DNA of 5,491 bases from Phocaeicola_A sp964514145 (GTDB taxonomy: Bacteria; Bacteroidota; Bacteroidia; Bacteroidales; Bacteroidaceae): contig CAZEPM010000134.1 in assembly GCA_964514145.1 (NCBI GenBank), positions 1-5,491 on the forward strand, written 5' to 3'. The notes under the pieces were generated by a model. That model was not told where the DNA came from, ran no database searches, and saw only the letters and a list, made by a program, of their open reading frames with translations. Below, one piece after another: positions 1 through 5,437 of this stretch. The translations under genes were made by a program, and so were the position numbers. Each line of letters opens with the position of its first letter. The stretch's first letter is position 1.

Positions 1-12
1 AAGATAGTATCT

Positions 13-45
13 TTTGAACGATTTTTCGCATTTCACTTACTTTTG
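13..45 (+). promoter_or_regulatory. Bacteroides-type housekeeping promoter
   Basis: TTTG at 13-16 serves as the -33 box and TACTTTTG at 38-45 matches the -7 consensus TAnnTTTG in every fixed position. The 21-nt spacer is within the usual range for the Bacteroides primary sigma factor. Transcription would start near 50-55, at the left edge of the repeat element that begins at 55. The resulting leader of about 345 nt would carry both short mobile elements before the synthase gene at 400. It is the clearest + strand promoter in the window and probably drives the three-gene operon, unless the leader hairpins stop transcription. Confidence 0.6.
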
Positions 46-54
46 ACTATAATA

Positions 55-196
55 CGGAATTATCCACTTAAAGCTTGTACTGTGTGAGTCATAGCTTACA
101 GAGCTCTGAATAGTTAGTCTTCGCTCATCATAGAACAGTTTTGTGGTCGCAAACCTATGTTTTAAGAATGCCACAAGCTTTAAGCGGATAATTCCG
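55..196 (+). mobile_element. MITE-like repeat A, copy 1
   Basis: This 142-bp non-coding element is bounded by imperfect terminal inverted repeats of about 24 bp. The left end starts CGGAATTATCC and the right end finishes GGATAATTCCG; each arm continues inward through an AAGCTT core, with one mismatch. A near-identical copy lies at 3244-3382 in reverse orientation, with 69 uninterrupted identical bases (70-138 against 3300-3368). A perfect 10-bp palindrome, CAGAGCTCTG, sits in the interior. There is no coding capacity, so an outside transposase would have been needed to move it. No target duplication is visible around this copy. It sits between the promoter at 13-45 and the operon, so it would be transcribed as part of the leader. 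The parent insertion sequence is not identified. Confidence 0.75.
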
Positions 197-205
197 AAAG
201 TTTTT

Positions 206-367
206 TTAGAAACTGTTTTGAATTAATCAAAGAAAAATGTTATAGTCCTGCACAAAGTTCGGAATCAGTAGGCCGATTTTGCTGAGACAGCGGAAACTAT
301 GGTACAGATTGCATCCGTACAAATCATGCTTAACAAATTCATCGAATAAAATCAAAACAGCTTCTTA
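206..367 (+). mobile_element. Internally deleted IS-like element with transposase tail
   Basis: The core at 209-364 starts GAAACTGTTTTGA and ends TCAAAACAGCTTC, giving 13-bp terminal inverted repeats with one mismatch. Both ends are flanked by TTA (206-208 and 365-367), consistent with a 3-bp TNA target duplication as in some IS5-family groups. Between the ends, one frame from 272 reads ADFAETAETMVQIASVQ and continues to a TAA at 347-349, three bases before the right repeat. The Ala/Ile-rich helix ending in a basic LNKFI motif resembles the extreme C-terminus of IS4/IS5-type DDE transposases. In-frame stops at 224 and 269 show it is dead. The left end joins almost directly to this tail, so most of the transposase has been deleted. 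Family assignment is by eye. Confidence 0.5.
272..349 (+). pseudogene. C-terminal scrap of a DDE transposase
   Basis: About 25 codons remain, ending TAA, inside the inverted-repeat element at 206-367. The frame is open back only to a TAG at 269-271. Before that stop the same frame has a further 14 codons (227-268) that may be more of the decayed gene. The spacing of the stop to the terminal repeat is typical of compact insertion sequences. The peptide is too short for certainty, and a chance open frame cannot be excluded. Confidence 0.4.
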
Positions 368-399
368 AATGAAAGAGCCGTATATATAATTCAGAAAAA

Positions 400-1272
400 A
401 TGAAATCACCAAAAATCATTGCTGAGATCGGTTGCAACCACAAGGGTGAGATGGCAATCGCCAAAGAGATGATCATGACAGCAGCTACTTATTGTAAAGT
501 GGATGTTGTCAAGTTTCAGAAACGATGCAACAAAGAGTTGCTTACCCCGGAGGAATACAACGCCCCACATTCCCACTTGGAGAACTCCTACGGGAAGACT
601 TACGGCGAGCACCGTGAGTTCCTGGAGTTCAGCTTGGACCAGCACCGGCAACTGCAGGAATGGTGCAACGAGTTTGGCGTGGAATATTCCACATCTGTAT
701 GGGACATCACGTCTGCCAGGGAAATCTGTACCCTGCATCCGAACCTGATAAAAGTTCCTTCCGCCTGCAACCTGAACAGAAGCCTGCTGGAATACCTGTG
801 CGACAACTTCGGCGGTGAAATCCACCTGTCGTTCGGCATGACCACCCGCGACGAGGAAGAACAGATCATCCGATTCTTCGAATCCAAAGGCCGTAATAGG
901 GATCTGGTCATCTACGACTGCACATCGGGCTATCCCGTGCCTTTCGAGGACATCTGCCTGTTCGAAATCACCCGCCTGCGCGAACTGTATGCGGACAGGG
1001 TGAAGGCCATCGGTTTCTCCGGCCACCATCTGGGCATAGCCGTTGACTCCGCCGCCGTGGCCTTGGGTGCGGAATGGATAGAACGCCACTACACGCTCGA
1101 CCGGACCTGGAAAGGCACCGACCATGCCGCATCGTTGGAGCCGGATGGTGTGCGCAAGCTGGCACGCGACTGCCGGGCGGTGGCAAAGGCGTTGGCTTAC
1201 AAGAAAGAGGACATCCTCGACATCGAGAAGGTGCAGAGAAACAAGCTGAAGAAAAATCAGGTGAGATGGTAA
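400..1272 (+). CDS. neuB: NeuB-type nonulosonate synthase lacking the SAF domain
   Basis: Aldolase-like PEP-condensing enzyme of the sialic acid synthase family: it joins PEP to a mannose-type sugar (or its 6-phosphate) to make a nine-carbon nonulosonic acid in the cytoplasm. Visible motifs are IAEIGCNHKG (7-16), VVKFQ (36-40), the CTSGYPVP loop (174-181), GFSGHHLG (205-212), IERHYTLDR (227-235) and GTDHAASLEP (239-248). A His in GFSGHH and H230 match the metal-binding pair of meningococcal NeuB. At 290 residues it stops just after the TIM barrel; canonical NeuB/NANS (about 345-360 residues) carries a C-terminal antifreeze-like SAF domain that is absent here. In NeuB that domain supplies an Arg contacting the N-acetyl group, so its loss fits a KDN-type substrate (inference). 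The first ATG fits the conserved N-terminus. The stop overlaps the next gene by 7 nt. Confidence 0.88.
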   Translation: MKSPKIIAEIGCNHKGEMAIAKEMIMTAATYCKVDVVKFQKRCNKELLTPEEYNAPHSHLENSYGKTYGEHREFLEFSLDQHRQLQEWCNEFGVEYSTSVWDITSAREICTLHPNLIKVPSACNLNRSLLEYLCDNFGGEIHLSFGMTTRDEEEQIIRFFESKGRNRDLVIYDCTSGYPVPFEDICLFEITRLRELYADRVKAIGFSGHHLGIAVDSAAVALGAEWIERHYTLDRTWKGTDHAASLEPDGVRKLARDCRAVAKALAYKKEDILDIEKVQRNKLKKNQVRW

Positions 1273-2420
1273 TCGCGTTCATACCGGTACGAGGGGGAAG
1301 CAAGTCCATCCCCCTTAAAAATATTAAGCCTTTCTGCGGAAAGCCTCTGGTGTGCTGGAACATCGAGGCGTTGGAACAGTGCGGTGAAGTGGACGAAATC
1401 ATCGTGGCCACTGATTCTGACAAGATAGAGGAGGTGGTGGCCTCCCAATCTTACAAGAAAACAAAAGTATATCGTCGTTCTGCCGAAAATGCCTGCGATA
1501 CGGCAAGTACGGAAAGCGTGATGCTGGAATATATCCGCCATGCGCAACTCCCGACCGATGACATCTTCATGCTGGTGCAGGCTACTTCTCCCTTGACTGA
1601 AACCATTCACTTCGCGGAAGCACTGGGAGTGTACGCCCAAGGCGCATACGATTCCATCCTGACCTGCGTGCGCAACTACCGTTTCTTCTGGAACGGGGAC
1701 GGCACGAGCATGAACTACGATTACCGGAACCGCCCCCGCAGACAGGACTTCGGCGGGATGCTGATGGAGAACGGAGCCTTCTACATAAACAAGGTAGGGA
1801 ATATCCTCGGATCGGGAAACCGCCTGAGCGGGCATATCGGTATTTACGAGATGCCGGAGTATACGGCAACGGAGATAGACGAGCCGGACGACTGGGCGGT
1901 ATTGGAAAACCTGATGCGCAGGCATGTGCTTTCCAAGCAGAAGCCGAACAAGAAAAAGATTAAACTTTTCTTATGCGACGTGGACGGTACACTGACAGAC
2001 GGGGGGATGTATTATTCCGGGAGCGGCGATGAATTGAAGAAGTTCAATACCCGCGACGGCATGGGCTTCCAGTTGCTGCGTGAAGCCAGAATAAAGACAG
2101 GCATCATCACTTCGGAAGATACTAAGATAGTGGAAAACCGTGCCAGGAAACTGAAAGTGGATTTCCTGTATCAAGGGAAAAGGAATGGTGGAAAATTGGC
2201 TGTGGCCAGGGAGATATGTGGGCAGCTTGGTATCACTTTGGATGAGGTGGCTTACATCGGGGATGATGTGAATTGTGTGGAATTGTTGGAAGCCGTGGGA
2301 GTGAAGGCTTGCCCGGTGGATGCTTGCGAGGAGGTGAAAGCGATTGCAGGTATCCATGTGATGACAAAAAAAGGTGGAGATGGGTGTGTAAGAGAATTCT
2401 GTGATCATATATTACGATAA
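1266..2420 (+). CDS. neuA: CMP-nonulosonate cytidylyltransferase fused to KdsC-like HAD phosphatase
   Basis: A 384-residue bifunctional protein. Residues 1-220 are a NeuA/CMAS cytidylyltransferase with the nucleotide loop IPVRGGSKSIPLKNI (6-20), VQATSPL (104-110) and IDEPDDW (204-210). Residues 231-384 are a type C0 HAD phosphatase: motif I CDVDGTLTDG with D238 and D240, motif II around T282-S283, K310 as motif III lysine, and IGDD (331-334) as motif IV. All catalytic positions are present, so the phosphatase should be active. It would hydrolyse a nonulosonate 9-phosphate before CMP activation. The glutamate E284 and K295 fall where KDN-9-phosphate phosphatase of B. thetaiotaomicron has its specificity residues (recalled, not checked). 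Vertebrate CMAS shares this domain order. The ATG at 1266 begins exactly at the conserved N-terminus and overlaps neuB by 7 nt; the same frame is open back to 1074, but that stretch is unlike NeuA. Confidence 0.88.
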   Translation: MVIAFIPVRGGSKSIPLKNIKPFCGKPLVCWNIEALEQCGEVDEIIVATDSDKIEEVVASQSYKKTKVYRRSAENACDTASTESVMLEYIRHAQLPTDDIFMLVQATSPLTETIHFAEALGVYAQGAYDSILTCVRNYRFFWNGDGTSMNYDYRNRPRRQDFGGMLMENGAFYINKVGNILGSGNRLSGHIGIYEMPEYTATEIDEPDDWAVLENLMRRHVLSKQKPNKKKIKLFLCDVDGTLTDGGMYYSGSGDELKKFNTRDGMGFQLLREARIKTGIITSEDTKIVENRARKLKVDFLYQGKRNGGKLAVAREICGQLGITLDEVAYIGDDVNCVELLEAVGVKACPVDACEEVKAIAGIHVMTKKGGDGCVREFCDHILR

Positions 2421-2424
2421 ACGT

Positions 2425-3228
2425 ATGGACTTGAAATATCGAAAAATTATTGCAAAATGTAAACCCTTGCACAAGATATTGCGCTACTGGTCTTATAATA
2501 GTGGAATACGGTTTTATAAGAGCATAGCAAAACGAAATAACTACGACGATTTTTTTTATTCCATAAAAGGCAGTAAAATAGGAAAACGTTGCTTTATAAT
2601 CGGCAATGGACCAAGTTTGCAAGCAAAAGATTTGGATAGGTTAGTTGGCGAAGACTCTTTTGCCGTTAATGAGATTCACCGATTATTTTCGGAAACCCAA
2701 TGGCGACCGACTTATTACATCATTATGGATAGATATTCTAAATCATCACCGGAAGAAATCAGGGATGTTGAATGCAAGTACTGTTTTCTTAGTAGTTATT
2801 ATTGGCGCTACAACAAGGTTTTGCGAAAAGATGCCATCTGCCTCCACCAACACTACTATATGAATACAAACCGATATGAATTTAGTACTGATATCAGGAA
2901 ATATGTTGTGTGTGCACCTACGGTTTCTTATGCGGCTATGCAAGTAGCGGCATATATGGGATATTCGGAAGTTTACCTTTTAGGATTTGACCATAGCTAT
3001 TCTTTTGAATTTGATCAAAAAGGGAAAGTGGTAAAGACTGGAAACAGCTCTACCCATTTTTTTAAAGACGCTGTACAAGAAGATATAATTGGTGATGTGT
3101 GGGGAATGACAAAAGCATACGAAGCTTTTCGTGATTATGCAAAAGCGAATAATATTTTGGTGCGAAATGCAACAAGAGGTGGTAAACTAAATGTTTTTGA
3201 ACGGGTGGATTTTGATGCACTATTTTGA
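2425..3228 (+). CDS. DUF115/GT42-like protein, candidate nonulosonate transferase
   Basis: A 267-residue protein starting 4 nt after the neuA stop, so co-translated with the CMP-sugar enzymes. After about 50 basic, aromatic residues it has a Rossmann-like core: CFIIGNGPSL (56-65), an Asn (N82) in the strand after it, YYIIMD (97-102), then TVSYAAMQVAAYMGY (166-180) leading into VYLLGFDHSY (183-192). H211 in the STHFF segment could be catalytic. This order resembles both the DUF115/MptE-like family, which includes Maf flagellin nonulosonate transferases, and GT42 sialyltransferases such as CstII. Since its partners make a CMP-sugar, transfer of that sugar to a glycan is the best guess. There is no signal peptide or clear membrane helix. 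The gene is markedly more AT-rich than the two before it. A GTG at 2401 is in frame but lies inside neuA, so the ATG at 2425 is preferred. Confidence 0.72.
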   Translation: MDLKYRKIIAKCKPLHKILRYWSYNSGIRFYKSIAKRNNYDDFFYSIKGSKIGKRCFIIGNGPSLQAKDLDRLVGEDSFAVNEIHRLFSETQWRPTYYIIMDRYSKSSPEEIRDVECKYCFLSSYYWRYNKVLRKDAICLHQHYYMNTNRYEFSTDIRKYVVCAPTVSYAAMQVAAYMGYSEVYLLGFDHSYSFEFDQKGKVVKTGNSSTHFFKDAVQEDIIGDVWGMTKAYEAFRDYAKANNILVRNATRGGKLNVFERVDFDALF

Positions 3229-3235
3229 GTGAGTA

Positions 3236-3390
3236 TTTATTTACGGAATTATCCATTTAAAGCTTGTAGCATTCTCAAAGCATGTTTGTGACCACAAAGC
3301 TGTTCTATGATGAGCGAAGACTAACTATTCAGAGCTCTGTAAGCTATGACTCACACAGTACAAGCTTTAGTGGATAATTCCGTTTATTTA
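3236..3390. repeat. 8-bp direct repeat flanking repeat A copy 2
   Basis: TTTATTTA occurs at 3236-3243 and again at 3383-3390, immediately outside the two ends of the element. This is what an 8-bp target-site duplication would look like. The sequence is a low-complexity tetranucleotide repeat, so part of the match could be chance. Confidence 0.5.
3244..3382 (-). mobile_element. MITE-like repeat A, copy 2 (inverted)
   Basis: This 139-bp element is the reverse complement of the one at 55-196. By eye alignment the two differ by about eight substitutions plus a 1-nt and a 2-nt gap. Its ends are CGGAATTATCC and GGATAATTCCG. The 8-bp direct repeat on either side supports insertion by transposition. 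It lies 15 nt after the stop of the transferase gene and one base beyond the stop codon of the abiEii remnant, so it separates two convergent units. Its long inverted ends could fold as a bidirectional terminator when transcribed from either side. No open frame of note is present. Confidence 0.75.
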
Positions 3391-4067
3391 TTCAAATCTT
3401 CATTCCAAAACCTTTCCATATTCTCTTTTATGCTGTCCATCACTTTCAGGAAAAGTCACAGCCTCTTTCTAACGCATTTCCTGCAGAAATGTTTGCCACT
3501 GCGTATTACGTGAACTATCCATTACAAATTTTTGTAAGAAAAGCTTTAACTTGTCGTGATGCCGCGTGTTCCGGTTTCTGAATGTATTTTCAATAACTTC
3601 TTTGAGTATCTCATTGTCTATTTGATGATTCTTGAAGATGTAATTCGATAGAAATGGGTTGGACGATCATGTCAAGATGGGCAGTAATCGTAATGCAAGT
3701 GCCCGGGTTTTTTTTTCTATGGCAATAAGGGGGCAACTTTAAGGTATCCGCATCAAATGTAACACCGTCCGTAACGCATCCAACAGAGCATAATTGAGTA
3801 AAGACATCATGCAGATAATGGTTGTCGCGGCTGATGCGGTTTCCTAAAAGGTCAATATCGATGGTAGGGCGTGCCTTGAATCTGTCGTATGCAAAAAGTA
3901 AAGAACTACTCTTGAGCAGAAAATGATTTTTAATGGACTTATGCCAATGCAATATAGCAAACGTTCATGAAAATAACGTATAAGCTTTTATATATTCTTG
4001 TTTTTCGTTGTTGCGAGCCAAGTTGAGCAAATGCATACGAATGGATTTGCCGGTATTTGGTTTTCAT
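3384..4067 (-). pseudogene. abiEii: abiEii nucleotidyltransferase toxin remnant
   Basis: Broken gene for an AbiEii-type nucleotidyltransferase, the toxin half of the AbiE system. Pieces are readable in several frames. ATG at 4067 overlaps the abiEi stop as ATGA; then MHLLNLARNNEKQEYIKAY in a shifted frame (about 4033 down to 3977); then a long segment (3952-3611) with KSSSLLFAYDRFKARPTIDI and the catalytic DID motif, followed by VTDGVTFDADTLKL and VQPISI. After VQPISI the sequence jumps to C-terminal material (about 3634-3470, ILKEVIENTFRNRNTRHHDK) and ends MERFWNEDLNK with TAA at 3384-3386. At least three frame changes and a deletion of the middle of the protein (perhaps 100 residues, judged from the usual ~300) mean no product. 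A run of A residues near 3710 marks one frameshift. Confidence 0.75.
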
Positions 4068-4218
4068 AATTTTGTTTCTAAGTAACGGTTAAGGACGTTT
4101 TCTGCACGAAGCCGATTGGCATGCGAAAATGCTCATATTCCATCCGTTTCGACAATTCTTTGGTGGTGATGAATCCTCCTTTAGCTTGAATGTCTTTAAT
4201 AAATGTACTTTCGCTCAT
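4064..4218 (-). pseudogene. abiEi: abiEi antitoxin remnant
   Basis: Starts at ATG 4218 and reads MSESTFIKDIQAKGGFITTK followed by ELSKRMEYEH, which looks like the N-terminal winged-helix part of an AbiEi antitoxin/autorepressor. The frame then changes, and the C-terminal piece ANRLRAENVLNRYLETKL ends at the TGA at 4064-4066. The family is about 200 residues long, whereas only about 50 codons lie between start and stop, so the centre has been deleted. Read straight through, the first frame would give a 46-residue peptide ending LTVT. The ATGA overlap with abiEii preserves the original operon join. Confidence 0.6.
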
Positions 4219-4241
4219 ATATCAGTGTCTTAATCTCTTTG

Positions 4242-4273
4242 CAAAAACATGGCATTTACTTGAAAAGAACAAA
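4242..4273 (-). promoter_or_regulatory. Relic promoter of the abiE operon
   Basis: Read on the minus strand, TTTG (complement of 4270-4273) is followed after a 20-nt spacer by TGTTTTTG (complement of 4242-4249), which matches the Bacteroides -7 box TAnnTTTG at all but one fixed position. The predicted start is near 4235, giving a leader of roughly 17 nt before the ATG at 4218. The promoter may still be active and would then send antisense transcripts toward the repeat at 3244-3382. Confidence 0.45.
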
Positions 4274-4288
4274 CCCTTAGTGTGAAAA

Positions 4289-4317
4289 GTTACGGAAAAG
4301 TAAACAATTTCCGTAAC
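4289..4317. promoter_or_regulatory. Perfect 10-bp-arm palindrome, possible operator
   Basis: GTTACGGAAA (4289-4298) and TTTCCGTAAC (4308-4317) are perfect inverted copies separated by nine bases. The site lies 15 nt upstream of the minus-strand abiE promoter and 39 nt before the glycosyltransferase start on the plus strand. AbiEi antitoxins are known to bind inverted repeats upstream of their own operon, so this may be the old autoregulatory operator. It could equally be a terminator-like hairpin or a binding site for another regulator. No run of T follows the right arm on the plus strand. Confidence 0.4.
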
Positions 4318-4356
4318 AATCTACAGTGAGCGATAATAATTCTAACATAATAAATC

Positions 4357-5427
4357 ATGAAAAAGATTCTTATGGTTTGTGAATCCTTCGGTGGCGGAGT
4401 CTTTGTGTATGTATCCCAACTATGCAATGACATGTGCGATACATTTGACATCTATCTGGCATATGCTGTAAGGCTGCAGACTCCCCAAAACTATAAAGAA
4501 GCGTTAGACAAACGGGTTCATCTGATAGAGGTAAAGAACTTCGGACATCTGAAGAATCCGCTGGCGGATATCCGGCTGGTTAAAGAGCTGCGGCAGATTG
4601 AGTGTGCCGTCAGACCAGACGTGATTCATCTCCATTCTTCCATAGCGGGAGGCATCGGCAGGATCGCTTTCAAGGGCAAGTATAATGCGATTGTTTATAC
4701 TCCTCATGGATATTCGTTTATGCTGATGGGCAGGAAAGGGTCACCTAAAATGTGGATGTATAAGCAGATGGAAAAGGTATTGGGAAAGAGGAACTGCATC
4801 ACATTGACCTGTTGTGAAAGCGAGGACAACGTCGCCAGAACTGTCAGTAGACGGACTGCCTACGTGGAAACAGGGGTAAACGTTGAAGATTTGTCAGCTT
4901 CCCTGGACGGAATACAGCCGATTCGCAACGAACGGTTTACGGTTTATACTTTGGGACGTGTTTGCGTACAGAAGCAGCCGGAACTGTTCAACCGGATTGC
5001 AGAACTGGTGCCTGAAGCCCGTTTCGTGTGGATCGGTAGCGGTGAACTGGTCGATAAACTGACGGCACCTAATATTGAAGTGACAGGTTGGAAGCCCCGT
5101 AAAGAAGCATTGGCAATAGGCAAAGGGGCAGATATTTATGTGCTATGCTCATTGGGGGAAGCGATTGCCATGAGTCTGATAGAGAATATGTTTATGAAGA
5201 AGCTGTGCCTGGTAAGCAACGTGATGGGAAACAAAAGCATAATAAAAGATGGAGTAAACGGTTTCCTGTGTGATAAGGCAGAGGATTATGCAGCGCGTAT
5301 TAGAGAAGCCATGAAAGAATTTCCTGCGGCTATGCCCCAGCAGGCCCATGAGGATGTAATGCATATATACAATACTCATGAAATGAGAAGAAAATACATT
5401 GAGTTTTATAATTCAATAGTTCGTTAA
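4357..5427 (+). CDS. GT4-family glycosyltransferase
   Basis: A 356-residue GT-B fold, retaining glycosyltransferase of the GT4 family, acting in the cytoplasm on a lipid-linked glycan. The N-terminal half begins KILMVCESFGGGVFVYVSQL, with the Gly-rich loop typical of the acceptor domain, and continues through PDVIHLHSSIAGGIGRI (87-103) and the TPHGYSF segment (115-121). The C-terminal donor domain begins near residue 193 with VYTLGRVCVQKQP (196-208), then FVWIGSGE (223-230), VTGWKPRKE (242-250) and the E268-x7-E276 motif in GEAIAMSLIE that contacts the nucleotide sugar. It ends close to the usual length and appears intact. Donor and linkage cannot be read from sequence; similar proteins occur in Bacteroides capsule and exopolysaccharide loci. 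It is separated from the nonulosonate operon by the abiE wreckage, so it is probably transcribed separately; no clear plus-strand promoter was found in 4219-4356. Confidence 0.85.
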   Translation: MKKILMVCESFGGGVFVYVSQLCNDMCDTFDIYLAYAVRLQTPQNYKEALDKRVHLIEVKNFGHLKNPLADIRLVKELRQIECAVRPDVIHLHSSIAGGIGRIAFKGKYNAIVYTPHGYSFMLMGRKGSPKMWMYKQMEKVLGKRNCITLTCCESEDNVARTVSRRTAYVETGVNVEDLSASLDGIQPIRNERFTVYTLGRVCVQKQPELFNRIAELVPEARFVWIGSGELVDKLTAPNIEVTGWKPRKEALAIGKGADIYVLCSLGEAIAMSLIENMFMKKLCLVSNVMGNKSIIKDGVNGFLCDKAEDYAARIREAMKEFPAAMPQQAHEDVMHIYNTHEMRRKYIEFYNSIVR

Positions 5428-5437
5428 ATTTTTCAAT

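Noticed and set aside
55..196. Invertible promoter of the Mpi type
   Set aside because: The inverted ends are the wrong length and sequence for the known Mpi sites, there is no invertase gene in the window, and no good promoter lies inside the element.
406..1125. Long open frame (239 codons) on the minus strand opposite neuB
   Set aside because: It lies entirely opposite a well-supported synthase gene in GC-rich sequence, and its translation shows no recognisable motif.
1074..1265. Upstream extension of the neuA frame by 64 codons
   Set aside because: The extra segment overlaps the conserved end of neuB and reads as Arg/Gly/Pro-rich out-of-frame sequence; the NeuA N-terminus begins exactly at the ATG at 1266.
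2401..2424. GTG start for the DUF115-like gene
   Set aside because: It lies inside the last codons of neuA and would add only eight unremarkable residues; the ATG at 2425 fits operon spacing.
55..3382. CRISPR array
   Set aside because: Only two copies of a 140-bp element 3 kb apart in opposite orientation; no short direct repeats with regular spacers.
3611..3952. Intact 113-residue gene on the minus strand
   Set aside because: It is one frame-fragment of the broken abiEii gene; matching material continues on both sides in other frames and its only upstream start is a TTG within the gene.
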